DNA of 64,000 bases, from contig OX465595.1 in the NCBI GenBank assembly GCA_950022295.1, positions 430,088,270 to 430,152,269 on the forward strand, written 5' to 3'. This DNA is from Bromus sterilis (Eukaryota; Streptophyta; Magnoliopsida; Poales; Poaceae). Made by a program: the position numbers and the translations under genes. The notes below the pieces were generated by a model. It had not been told where the DNA came from. It worked only from the letters and a program-made list of their open reading frames with translations, and searched no databases. Shown here piece by piece: positions 22,754-34,884 of the stretch. Within the stretch, counting starts at the first letter, position 1. Every line of letters starts with the position of its first letter.

Positions 22754-24473
22754 TGTTGGAGTTCGCAGCAGAAAACACAAATTTTTCTAACTAGCGTTCC
22801 CATAACCCAAGATCTAGCTAGCCGTATTACCGTAACGGAAAGTAGTGCGGAAATAACATACCTTGGGGTGTAGTCCGTTGCGCGGGAAACGTTCCCGCAA
22901 ACGTGGTTGATGTAGCCGATCAAGTTTCACAGCCCCCTGGATGTGTTGAGCACCCGGATGGGTGTAGTGCCACACGTGCAGCACCTCGTAGTACTCGCAC
23001 ACGTACGAGACTCGATGACGACCTCCGTTCTCCGATCCAGCGAAGGTGGCGGAAGCAGACCTCCGGACGGAGCTTCGGCAGCACGACAGCCTCCGATTCT
23101 AGCAGAGAAGCCTCAATTCCACTATAGGCTCACACTAGGGAGCCCACCGTGAAAGATACAAGGGAGGGGAGAACACCGGAGAAAACTGATCTCAATTCGG
23201 AGTAATATTTAATTTCTCATGAATTTCTGTGTGTTAAATATGTGCACCCTGCCCATCTATATATAGGCAGAGGGGAGGGAGTCAACCCCTCTCCCTTAGC
23301 AATGTTGGACTAAAGTCCCTTTGCTAAGGGGGGGTGGCCGGCCAAGGGGGGGGGAGGGGGCGCACCCCTGATGGGCCCTGCGCCTCCCCCTTCTTTCTTT
23401 TTTCTTTTTCCCTTTTATTTCCCCTAATGGGCCTTTTTCTCCACTAAGGCCCATTGCACATATTAATTAGAAATAAAATGATTTTAATTATTAATTCAAT
23501 TAATTAATAACTAAAACATAATATTCCATCTCCCGGTGCTCCAGAACACCTTCCGGTTCACTCCGAACTTGTTTCGGTTCAACACGGTACTTCTCCGATA
23601 TTGTTTCCTTTATTCTCTGGTTACTCCGATGGTTCCGAAAAGGTCTCTGATTTCATCGAGCCCTTAAGTGTGTTACCCTACGGTCCGAGAACACTCTAGT
23701 CATGACCGAGATGAGGCTACGGTCAATGATCATCAGCGGGACCTGGATGCCCATAATGACCCCTGTGCATTCCGGATATCAAACACCAATTGGACCTTAC
23801 GCCGTATAGCATTCCCTTTGTCAGCGATACTGGATTGTTCCAAGATTCGATCAATGACATCCTATGTCTGGTTCAACCTCATTCCGAACTAATCCTCATT
23901 CACTCGTTCCCGTGATATTCATCCCTGTGACCTAGTCACACGCTGCAGCTTTATGGATGGAATCTCACCGAGTGGGCCCATAGTATCTATCCATTATATG
24001 GATTGACAAATCCCGCTCTTGTAACAATACTCCTCAACATATCTCCACGGAATACCTAAGATACAACCGTTATGACCCGCATATTTCAGTCAGGTGGTGG
24101 GATGTAAGTCAAAGCATCCGGGAAGATAGTAATTATGCACGTACTCACGGTCAAAGGAACGGTCTACCACGTTCTGTAATTACAACACTGAACCTTCATA
24201 AGATTTGATCATGCTGTAATGCTTACTTTGGGTAATGTTCATCACGTCACTTAAACAGTGAGGTGACCTCATAGTCAAGAGACTTAATTTTCCATGATCG
24301 CGAAACCACGACCATCATGTTGACCATGAACTAGTTATCGATGTAGAGGCTAACTAGGAACTCTGGGGGTTTCTATACCACACCTGCATCTAGATATATG
24401 AAACTGGTTATGAACTTGCTTAGATATATTGGAATAATCATATATTATTTGCCTCTAGAGCATATATCCAACA
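22754..24473 (-). repeat. 3' LTR of the BARE/Angela-like element
   Basis: 1720 bp, TGTTGG...CCAACA. A TATA box, CTATATATA in element orientation, lies at about 23257-23266. The left flank shows GGATG as the possible target site; the right partner is lost. Confidence 0.88.
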
Positions 24474-27289
24474 GTCTCCCACTTGCACTAGAGTGCTAAT
24501 AATCTAGCCGCATTTTTTCCGATCATAATCATCTTATCACATAAGTGTTTCATTGATCATGAATGCTCATGGAAGAGGTTTCGTCAACGAACTGCACCAA
24601 TTCAGATTCGTATGTTTCCTTTGCAACTGGTATAGATCAAAAAACTCTTTTGACATACCACTCATTATCATATAATGGTTGGATATAAGTTTCGCGGGAG
24701 AGTGAGACTATTATTTCACAGTATCCTCCAATGATCTCTTGGTTCAGTCTTTAGAAGACTCATCCATAGTCATATATACTGGGAAATACACTCAACCAGA
24801 AGTCAATACTTCTAACGCTAAACTTTTATCCATACGTCTACTTTCTTAAGTAGTATTATGTTTGTAGTGCCGTGAATTTTGCTCACATTTCTTTCATGTC
24901 TTTGGTGATGTCTCTAATTCCATATAGACCCATAATATGGCTTGCAATTGTAATCTTGCATTACATTCAAGTCTATTATACCCTCTATATTTTAGAGTAT
25001 AGTCCTCAGTATTCCTCATATACTAAAATCATGGACTTTATTCAGATTCTGTGTTTTACTCCTAAAGCACATCGGAATCTGTTCTTCTTCCAAGAACTTT
25101 TGAGTCATTCTGTTGTTGGATTCACAATGCATGTTATATGGTAGAATCATATGTCAAGAACATATACGATCACATGTCCAGTACATGGTTCATCTCTATT
25201 CTTCCATCAAGACATTGCTTGTGATATTTGGATTTCATCCATTATATAATTTCTAGCCACATGAACCTGTTTCTTGTCTAGAAGATTATTCCAACCATCA
25301 CTTCGTTTCATTATCCGTATCTTAATCTACTCATATAGATTTCAACGTGTAATGTGTTGGTATTTCACATAAAAGAAGATTCTTGCAATCTTGTATTTTA
25401 TTTGCCTTATGCTCTATATATATCATAATGCACATATGTATATAAGACGATTCTCTATCTACACATTCAATGCATATCCATATATATATATACATATGAG
25501 ATTATTCTTCAGACATACCAATGCATATGTGTTTGAGACAATGATCATGCTCCCACTCAAATATATCCATCATATACTCATATATTTGTGGTTCAGCTTT
25601 CATCAAGTCATTTTATTGTTCACTATGTCTCACATAATGACAAAGCTTCCAAATCTCCCACTCAGAAAATGCCCTCTGCATTCCAAGTTTCCGGGAAGTC
25701 TTCAAAGCTCCCACTCAGTTTCATGAAACTGCAGGCCCACTCAATATTTTGGTCATCACAAAATCACTTGATCAAGTCAAGGTTGAGGGTTCCTGTCTTG
25801 AGGTACTATAGTCCATCATTTTAACGAAGTAACCTTCATCATGCCCATTGCATTTCTCTTTCAAATCCCAAATTTGACTGAGATGCAATTTCAGGCTATG
25901 GTCCATCGTAGTGTAAATGAAATATTTTATTGATTAAAGCATTCCTACGTTTCCGTAGTCAATCACCATTGAACTTTGGTCATAACCAAATAATGCCTTA
26001 TGCCCATTACATTATTCTCAATAACTCTCCAGTTTGTCGAGAATTTGAAATAACCGATTTATTTCACAGGACGTGAGCCATCCTATATGTAACTCAATAT
26101 TATTTCATTTCTCCTCGTGTTTTAGGCTACCATCATTTCTTTGTGTTTCAAGCAATGTTATTCCCTATTGTTTTATTAAGAAGACTCATGATTATTGTTC
26201 TGTACAGAATGTATCCATGACAACCTTCTAAATTCAACAATGGCTTCAACTCATATACCAAGATCAATCATCTTTGGCATATCCTTCCTTATATAGCGTC
26301 ATTACAGCGGAACACGCTTCCGTTGCAATACTCTGATATTCTGAAGGCAAGGTCCAATACCCCGGTCAAAGTTTCCATTATCTCCCATTGGATCCGTGTC
26401 AAGAGACTTCTTCTCGCATTACCAATCAAGCAACACACAATTTTGCTATTCGGGGAGAATATGTAATTTCAATTGCTTGTAGTTTTATTACAAAGAAATT
26501 CTTTCTTTTAAGAAACCTTATAACACCATCAGTTATGGAGCTATCATGTCTCGTTTAGATTCAGGATGGTTTCCTATTCATGAAGTGGGTGTTTTAACTT
26601 AATGAATTAAACAACCTTATTCGACAATAACTATAGTGCTAGGGGAAAGAACGTTTAGACCATACTATGGTTTAGTATGACTACGAATGGTTTAAGTAGT
26701 CTAGCACTTTCAACTTCCATAGTAGTTTGTGGTACAACTTCCACAAGTCTCCCATTATGTCAATATCAATACTTATCACTTCGGATCGTAGCGTAGTGAT
26801 ATGTATCCTTGTATTCTCACTTCTCACTGTGATTCCTGAATCTCAGTTTTATGATCTCAATTGAATACAACTTTCAATTAATCATATGAAGTCTTTAATG
26901 ATAACTCACATGCCCATTCTACATCATTTATGTATAATGATTGGCACAAGTTCTACTTGGTAGAACCTTGTCATGGTTATATTTATTGCAGAGGTTCATA
27001 GATCGTGTATCTAATCCATATCATGCAATAAAGTTATGATTTTCATTCAATAATGAACTCACAAGTTAATAGATCATACATTTAATGAATTCATCAGTTA
27101 TGAAGCCACCTCATGCAATCAAATCTTTGACTTGTTATAATCAAGACAACTTTATCATTAAACATTGAATATTTCTTGACAATAATAGTAATATTATAAA
27201 TGCTTTCTATCATATCATAAATCAAGACGTAATCAAAGTATATGCACACTTTTATTCATAAAGATGGAACAACTGACTTGTCTCATTTG
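24474..27289 (-). other. AT-rich non-coding internal region of the BARE-like element
   Basis: It begins with the reverse-complemented purine tract (GTCTCCCACTTGC, 24474-24486). The rest is AT-rich with short TA runs (for example 25480-25500) and repeated CTCCCACTCA words (25550-25720) that look like repeated purine tracts on the minus strand. No frame shows integrase, RT or RNase H motifs. Confidence 0.55.
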
Positions 27290-30200
27290 TGTCAGAGCCC
27301 TCTGTTAGGTATGTGCTAGGGTTAGTTAGTACCTTTGCATCATGTCAAAATTTCAAGAAGAAATCTTGGAAATCAATTTCAAAATCAAAATGGGAGAAGG
27401 AACACCCCCAGATGAATTAATTCAAAAGGCCAGATAAAAATATTTTCCAAAAATTCATGTTAGAGTTTTGAAAAGTCTTATAAATGAGTGTGATCACATA
27501 TCAAGTGATGTGGGACCCATCCCATGCTCATAGATTTTTCAAATATTCAAACAGTACCTTGTAATTAAAGAAATACCCCTTTTTAATTTAAAATTCAAAT
27601 CTTTTGAATTTTAAAAATGTTGAAAGTTTATGAGTGGCTAGTTTATTTTATTATGAGGCCACATAAAAGTTTTCAGCATTTAATAAAATATTTAGCTATT
27701 TATTTTAGCTAAACAGAACAAATTACAGAAAAACAGAAAGGAAAGATTAAACAGAAAAGGAAAAGACTTACCTGGCGCCTGGGCGAAGTCGGCCCACCCC
27801 AGCCCAGCCGGCCCAAAAGGGCACGGGGGTCTTCTTCCACCTCCCGCGCCTCCAAGCTGCTCGGTGGAATGCCACCGAGCTAGCTGGTGACGCCACCTCG
27901 ACGCCGAGTAGCTTCCGGCCCTCCCCGTGGCCTCTTCTCGCACCTGGACGCGCCTGGAGACGCCGTGAGTTCATTCCGCCCCTCCCCAGTGCCTATCCTC
28001 CTCTCTCTCACTGAACCCCACGAAGAACAGGACGCCGCCGTCGCCATAGCTTGAAGCCCGCGTGGCCAACGACGTCCCCGAGCTGCGCCGTGCTGTCCAT
28101 CCTCCTCCTCGTCGTCGACTACGTCTCCCAGTGCAGCGAATCGAACTCGGAGCCCTCCTAGCCGCCGGAATCGAGCTCGAGCCGTCGCCGGACCCGAAGG
28201 ACGCCTTTGTCGATTTCATCGCCGTCGAGCCCTCCCAGCTCAAGACGCCACCTCCGTCGAGTTCCTGGTGAGCAGGCGGTCCAAACCCCTCTCTCCCTGC
28301 CCCTCTTCGTTGTCTCCTCGACGATCCACCATGGAAGCCGAAGTACCTCGCCGCCATGGATGAGCTCGAGGTCGCCCCTGTGCCCCTTCGTCTCAGCCAG
28401 AGCGCACGTTTGGCTCCTGGGCATGTTAGCTTTCGAACGCGAGCGATTTCAGCCCGAATCGTGCACGGTAGCGTCGCCTGCGACTTCGCCGTGGTTCTGC
28501 TGCCGCCGGAGTCGTCGCCGTCGTTGATGCAGAGCTCCCCGTGGACCCCCGATGCCTCCAGAAGACGCGGACGACCTCCAGGAGCAAGCCGGTGCCCTCC
28601 GTTTCCCCTCCCGTGGACGGAATCGAGTTCCCGTGCAGCGCCGCCGTGGTCCAGTCGCCGGCGTCAAGCCGCCGGCGAGTCAGTGTTAACCCCCCCGGCT
28701 AATCACCTGATTAGTGACCCCTGGGTCACTAACCAGTGGGCCCAGTGGCTTAATTAAGCCACTGGATTAATTTAACCCACGGGTTAAGTTAACCCAGCCA
28801 CTGACAGGGTGGACCCACATGTCCGCCCCCCTGGCGTCAGCTTGACGTCAGCCTGGCGCAGTAAATCGAATTTATGAATTTCCAGAAAATCCAGAAAATA
28901 CCCCAAACTTTGGAAATTCATAGAAAATTCATATTAACTCCAAATTGGACAAATAATATATGAAAAATGATCAGGAGAAAATTATCTTTCCAAATATGCA
29001 ACTTTCAACTCTGTTTGAGTTGAAATTAAAATGGGACCAGTAGCATATGTCATTTGGTTTATTTGAATTTAATTCAAATTCAAATCACTTGATCTTGCAA
29101 CTTGGACCATGGAATTATGATGTATTTTAACCACACATCAGAGGCACATCTTACACATTTGAAAATAATTCAAAATGATCAAACCATGTCACTTGCAACT
29201 TGACTAGGTTGAATTCAAATGTGGAGTTTGAATTTGCATTTTAAATGCAATATATTCCACTTAAATGGAATTGCCTCACACATCAAAACTTATACTTCAA
29301 GTTTCAACATTCATTCATGTGCTTGAGCATTGCATTCATATTGATTGCTACTTCGTGCTTTGTTTGTCGAGTAGAGGTGGAACCGGAGCAAGAGGTCACC
29401 CCCTTCGCTGAAGATCCAGAGCCCGAACCTCGTCAGCAAGGCAAGCAAAACCCCATTGATCATGTCGATAAAATCCCACTTCCCTCTCATGTCTCGCTTA
29501 TGCATTGTTTAGGATGATCACCATGCTTCGTTTCTACCGCATAGATGAACCCATTCCTTTGCATGACCTATCATTTTGTCACAGTAGTAAGCAAACCACA
29601 ATCCTAGTAACTGTAGGAGTTGTTTGATATCATGTGGCCCCTGCAAATGTTACCGCTTATTGCATGCTTAGTATGATACCATGTTGTTACTGTGATGTGA
29701 GTCGGGATGGGAATGATCATGTTGTTGATGGTAGAAAAGTGTTGGTGAATCGACCCTAATACAAGGTGAACGATGAGAGGCTGTGTAGGAGTACACGGTG
29801 GGTTGTATCGTTGAACACCGCCCTAAGTCCGAGTTCTTGTGTGGTGATCCAAGATGAAGAGTACAACCACACATTGGGCTCACTGACCCCTCTCAACTTA
29901 TTAACTCATCCCTTTCGAGGTCCAGATGTCGCAGTAGTTCGGAGTTCTGATAGGCTTGTGGCCTGGATGCTAAGTGAGAGAACGGCTCAACCGAGACCGG
30001 CTTATGCACCACGCACACATCGCTTGGGTCCACTTCGGTAAACCGGCCGGGTTCACGATAGTGGTAGCCAACCCAAGTAGGCGGCTTTCTTGGACTAGAT
30101 AGGCTATGAGGCAACAGTTGTGGTGAGCATCCTCGCTGGCACCCCTTGAATGGTGTCGAGATCAAAGGCGGTAAATGATGATCATGTGTGTGTAGCGGTA

Positions 30201-31366
30201 CACCCTTGCAAGGTTAACAAAACTATTCGAATAGCCGCGTCCGCGGTTATGGACTACTTGGAAAGCTTAGCTTGATTATTAGATAACTTGAACCGGATAC
30301 TTCTAAAATACACCAAGATAAGTGTGAGTGCTATGGCGTGCTTTCTCGTGGGGAAGTCGAGGAAGGCACCATAGTGGTGTATTGGTTGGAGAAAGTAGTG
30401 GACTTGTGTACGCTTCTTACCTCAAAGTCTGGTACTCGTAGTTCAGGATTAGCCAAGTCAAAGCTGGCATTTCTGCAAGTGAACCCCACCTCCCTTTACC
30501 TTGATACATGTGCATGAGTAGTATAGCTCCTATGTAAGTCTTGTTGAGTACGCCTTTGTACTCACGTTTGCTTAATCTATGTTTTAGATGACGCCACTGA
30601 CCCCGAAGGTGGCTTCTTCATCGAGCTGGACGACTGAAGTTAAGCTAGTCTAGTCCCAGTCAGCAGACTGGTTCCCTCGTGGAGGGCTTTATGTTTGAAT
30701 AAGGCTTCTTAAGCCAATTTGTTAAACTTGTCTGTACTCAGACATAATTTGCTTCCGCTTTATGTTGTAATGTTGGATCACATGTATGTGATCTCTGTGC
30801 GTACTCTATAAGAGTTATAAATAAAATGTACACTTTGTAGAGAATTGCAATGGTACCTACTGTTCATACAAGGCATGTGTGTTGCGTGTATGTTTATAAC
30901 ATGCATGTCTTTGTATGGGTTTTCGAGACCTTAGTTGTGTTCTGGCTGGCGGTCTTTCATACACCAAGTGGCCCTTAGATGTGCGCAGCTTGGGGCATCG
31001 CGATGCGATTGCTCGAGACTCCGTCTCGTGCACACTTTGTGGTATGATCGAGCCCGCCCTAGACCCCGACTAAGTGATCGGGCTGGAGTAAGTCTATGTA
31101 AGAGTGTTGAGATAGTCGGTAGTATGGTTGAGGCGACTTGTCTTTGAATATGGGAGTTCACCACCCATATCATTTGACTTGTGTGCGGACGATGAGGACC
31201 CATCTCAGTTGATCATCCGGCCTGGATGGGATGCCCCTCACGTACGATGCTTTCCGAGAATGTTCAGTGCTTGGCCTTGTCTGCTTAGACAAGTGGGTGC
31301 GGTTCTCGGCTCTCCATATGACTATGTCTTAACTGTACTTGCATACGCTAACCCCGGGTCCCGACA
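27290..31366 (+). repeat. Solo giant LTR (4077 bp) of the Gypsy family seen at 34885
   Basis: It starts TGTCAGAGCCC and ends GGGTCCCGACA, the same termini as the LTRs at 34885, 37856 and 63126. Flanks are ATTTG (27285-27289) and TTTTG (31367-31371), a target duplication with one mismatch, so this is a solo LTR. It holds a GC-rich gene-like block (27770-28690), an acidic exon-like ORF (to 29440) and a terminal coding exon (30588-30637). Confidence 0.88.
29245..30637 (+). CDS. Spliceable acidic ORF inside the giant solo LTR
   Basis: The first exon-like part runs in an open frame to GTCAGCAAG at 29440, encoding an acidic Glu/Pro-rich stretch (VEVEPEQEVTPFAEDPEPEP). A GC donor (AAG|GCAAGC) follows. 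An acceptor, TATGTTTTAG at 30587, precedes a short exon coding DDATDPEGGFFIELDD and a TGA at 30635. Joining 29440 to 30588 keeps the frame. The LTR at 37856-41796 has the same donor, acceptor and in-frame acidic end. The start of the protein is uncertain; it may lie in the GC-rich block upstream. The function is unknown. Confidence 0.4.
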
Positions 31367-31506
31367 TTTTGTCTCGCGAGATGCGAGACACACAACTAAG
31401 TGTTCATACTATAATGATTACATAAGATTTATCTAATACTCTAAGTATCTCCTATGATAGATTTCTCGGCGGAATCCATGCTGGCCATCAACTGACTTGA
31501 TATCCA
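31367..31506 (-). other. BARE-like internal sequence beyond the gag
   Basis: A short segment between the nested solo LTR and the gag exon 2 stop. There is no coding signal; it continues the internal region interrupted at 27289. Confidence 0.5.
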
Positions 31507-32277
31507 TCAATCCTCGATTTCACCTCTTCCCGTCCATGCAACGGCAGGTCCTGTTTTCATAAAACAGAATAAGTATCAGATACTCATTTACTGCAAATGT
31601 TGTATAAGGGAATAAACATTTATAAAGTATATCAAGTATATACCTTCTCCATCAACAACTTCTCCTTCAATGGGTTCAACCTCCAGGTACTGAAGTCTAT
31701 CCATGAAGTCAGAGAACTCGAGGCTTTCACCTCTGCCGACATAGCCATGGACATGGTCTGTATAGCTCGGTGGAAGCGAGTGTAACACCGTGTATATCGC
31801 AGACTCATGTGTGGTCTCATAGTCAAAATCATCTATGAGGCTCAGATGTATCTCATGCATCTTGGCCAAGTGTGCCTTCAGGAAAGAGCCTTCCTCCATA
31901 TTTGTAGAGAGAAACTCACTTTCTAACTCAAATCTGGCAACTCTAAACTGATGCAAGTTTGATGACTTGAGCTCATCGATCATATCAAATGTATCCAAAT
32001 CAGCATACTCCACACGCAAATGTTGCGGAATGTTGGTTTCTATGATACCCTTAGCTATGTCATATGTCCTTCGACGATACTGATAATCAATCACCGCTTG
32101 TGCATCCATGTCGTTTGCTGGAGGGTTTCCCACATGCCTTTTAGTTAAGAATGAAAGGTTGATTCTCTTGAGCACGGTTCTAAGGCGTAATTACTAACTA
32201 ATGAAGTTTGACCCATTTTCGTTAAGTCTTTCACCATGTAAGAAGGAAACCATTTCAAGGTACTGGGTGTTATCCAT
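31507..32277 (-). pseudogene. BARE-like Copia gag with an intron and two stops
   Basis: The start ATG is at 32277 (MDNTQYLEMVSF). Two adjacent in-frame stops occur near 32194-32199, after which the frame is open. The gag pattern continues with TFDMIDELKSSNLHQFRVARFE and LHSLPPSY. On the minus strand a donor GGAGAAG|GTATATAC at 31643 and an acceptor GAAAACAG at 31551 define a 93-base intron. Exon 2 (31550-31507) stays in frame and ends at TGA. BARE elements are known to make a spliced Gag RNA, which makes the intron credible. There is no zinc knuckle. Confidence 0.65.
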
Positions 32278-33335
32278 TTTCTACAAACATAATTGCAAGG
32301 AACACAATTAAGACTAGTTCACAACAATGAGTTCATATAATCATATTATAAATGAGCTCGCACTAAAACAATTCATCCCTAGGAAGTTTTAGTGATTACA
32401 TGATCCAGATTCACTGCCCGACCTCGAATATCACACGGCCGACGGGTCAGTTTCAAAGGAAGACAACAACTTGTGCGATCACATTATCTTATATGTACTG
32501 TGTCTCATGCTCGATCTTTCGATCTCTAGTATTTCGAGGCCATATCTGCATATGCTAGGATCGCCAAATTAACCTCCATGTTATATGCTGCTCAGCAAGG
32601 CCATATATGCATATGCCAGGCTTGCCGAACCCAACCTCATGCGAACTCCATTTAATATGTAGGACAACTCCGGTATGTACAGAGCATCAAGCCATATGGG
32701 AGAACCTTCCAGGCGGTGCACACTTCGGTAGAATACTTGTGTTTGGATTTGTTAAGGGATCATCTTATCACGTGCTACCGTCGTGTATCCTATACTAGCA
32801 AGTTTTAAGATGTCTGAGCTATGGCAACACTAAGTCTACAGTGTCTCCATTTTAGTTTGATTTATGATGACGATTACTACTTACTAGTAACACATAGCAA
32901 AGCTATCACTACATCACAATCAAACAAACGATAGCCCCCACTTAGCAATACAAGGTTTAGACGGTCTAGTTGTATATTGCAAGTTTTACGTGGCTGCTAG
33001 GGCTTTCATAGTTAAACAGGTTTTAACCTACGAGTCAACCACAACGTCAACCATACGACTGTATCTATTACACCCCACACGGGGCCCTCCGTTGCAAATG
33101 CCACATCCGCTAAAGTAGAGAGACAGACACCCCCCCAGCCACTTTATACGGTACAAGCCACATGTCAAGCGTGGAACCAGTCTCGCGTAAGCGTACGCGT
33201 AAGGTCGGTCGGGGGCCGCTTCATCAAACAATGCCTCAGATGTGAACAAGTACACGTGGGAGGGTAACAATCATACAATCAACGCCCACATCCCCGATGT
33301 GTTCTATCCGTACAGTAATACTAAGCATAGACCTA
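32278..33335 (-). other. Leader of the BARE-like element
   Basis: About 1.06 kb between the primer site and gag. No ORF is convincing. A TTTGTAG acceptor-like site lies directly before the gag ATG. Long leaders are usual for BARE/Angela elements. Confidence 0.55.
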
Positions 33336-33347
33336 GCTCTGATACCA
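33336..33347 (-). promoter_or_regulatory. tRNA-Met primer-binding site
   Basis: GCTCTGATACCA on + is TGGTATCAGAGC in element orientation, the standard initiator-tRNA primer site of plant Copia elements. It lies one base from the LTR. Confidence 0.92.
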
Positions 33348-33348
33348 C

Positions 33349-34490
33349 TGTTGGAGTTCGCAGCAGAAAACACAAATTTTTCTAACTAGCGTTCCCATAA
33401 CCCAAGATCTAGCTAGCCGTATTACCGTAACGGAAAGTAGTGCGGAAATAACATACCTCGGGGTGTAGTCCGTTGCGCGGGAAACGTTCCCGCAAACGTG
33501 GTTGATGTAGCCGATCAAGTTTCACAGCCCCCTGGCTGTGTTGAGCACCCGGATGGGTGTAGTGCCACACGTGCAACACCTCATAGTACTCACACACGTA
33601 CGAGACTCGATGACGACCTCCGTTCTCCGATCCAGCGAAGGTGGCGGAAGCAGACCTCCGGACGGAGCTTCGGCAGCACGTCGGCCTCCGATTCTAGCAG
33701 AGAAGCCTCAATTCCACTATAGGCTCACACTAGGGAGCCCACCGTGAAAGAGACAAGGGAGGGGAGAAGACCGGAGAAAACTGATCTCAATTCGGAATAA
33801 TATTTAATTTCTCACGAATTTCTGTGTGTTAAATATGTGCACCCTGCCCATCTATATATAGGCAGAGGGGAGGGAGTCAACCCCTCTCCCTTAGCAATGT
33901 GGGACTAAAGTCCCTTTGCTAAGGGGGGTGGCCGGCCAAGGGGGGGAGGGGGCGAACCCCTCATGGGCCCTAGGGCCCATGGCGCCTCCCCCTTCTTTCT
34001 TTTTTCTTTTTCCCTTTTATTTCCCCTAATGGGCCTTTTTCTCCACTAAGGCCCATTTCACATATTAATTATAAATAAAATGATTTTAATTATTAATTCA
34101 ATTAATTAATAACTAAAACATAATATTCCATCTCCCGGTGCTCCAGAACACCTTCCGGTTCACTCCGAACTTGTTTCGGTTCAACACGGTACTTCTCCGA
34201 TATTGTTTCCTTTATTCTCTGGTTACTCCGATGGTTCCGAAAAGGTCTCCGATTTCATCGAGCCCTTAAGTGTGTTACCCTACGGTCCGAGAACACTCCA
34301 ATCATGACCGAGATGAGGCTACGGTCAATGATCATCAGCGGGACCTGGATGCCCATAATGACCCCTGTGCATTCCGGATATCAAACACAGATTGGACCTT
34401 ACGCCGTATAGCATTCCCTTTGTCAGCGATACTGGATTGTTCCGAGATTCGATCAATGACATCCTATGTCTGGTTCAACCTCGTTCCGAA
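33349..34490 (-). repeat. 5' LTR of the BARE/Angela-like element, truncated
   Basis: It aligns with 22754-23890 at high identity, then stops at CGTTCCGAA; roughly 580 bases of the outer LTR are missing. The TATA site is conserved at about 33852-33860. It holds a 20-bp perfect palindrome (33962-33981) that the other LTR lacks. Confidence 0.88.
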
Positions 34491-34884
34491 GCTTTAGGTT
34501 TGCCAGGCTTGGTCGAGAAGAGGAAGAGGAAAAATATCCAAACTGTTGCACTCAACACCCTCCTCGACTCGTTATGTAACACTGAAGTGAGGGAATCCAA
34601 CCGTCAGAATATTTCCAACATTATGTTCCCTCACCTCAGGTATTTCGCCTATTATATTTCTAGAGTGTTGGCTCGAGACAACATGAGAAACACTTCCACG
34701 CCTTATACTGCTATCATGGCGAATGCCCTCTCAGGGAAGCACGAGTATCATGTGGGTTCGCTTATTGCAAAACGCCTTGCTACTAATAGTAACAAGCGGG
34801 ACCTCTTTGGTGGCATCTATGCCACACTTCTTTTGCAGTCTCTCCAACGAGAACCGCGCCCAGATGATACAGTCTTTCCTTTTT
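34491..34884 (+). pseudogene. ATHILA-ORF1-like fragment
   Basis: The frame encodes about 130 residues with KRKRKNIQTVALNTLLD, RYFAYYISRVLARDN and SLIAKRLATNSNKRDLFGG, a helical pattern that resembles the ATHILA ORF-1 family of Gypsy elements. The left end joins a deleted Copia LTR; the right end is cut by the giant LTR at 34885. It is probably the continuation of the ORF starting at 22570. Confidence 0.55.

Larger units (their letters stand above)
22754..34490 (-). mobile_element. BARE/Angela-like Copia element, gag only, split by a solo LTR
   Basis: The LTRs begin TGTTGG and end CCAACA; the purine tract GCAAGTGGGAGAC (minus strand) abuts the 3' LTR, and a tRNA-Met primer site (GCTCTGATACCA on +) sits one base from the 5' LTR. 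These are hallmarks of BARE/Angela elements. The internal region, without the nested LTR, is about 4.8 kb and holds only a gag-like gene near the primer site; no pol motif is seen. The outer 580 bases of the 5' LTR are deleted. It is probably a non-autonomous derivative. Confidence 0.85.

Noticed and set aside
22930..23152. Short ORFs inside the BARE-like LTR (also 33498-33747)
   Set aside because: LTR sequence with no Gag or other motif; both strands open by chance.
25470..25500. TA-rich run as promoter or satellite
   Set aside because: Too short and in AT-rich internal DNA with no start context.
29668..30165. ORFs of 70-90 codons repeated in the giant LTRs (also 37270-37767 and 40004-40660)
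   Set aside because: They are on both strands over the same bases and are not kept open in the more diverged LTR, so LTR homology explains them. The acidic exon pair was kept because phase and splice sites are maintained.
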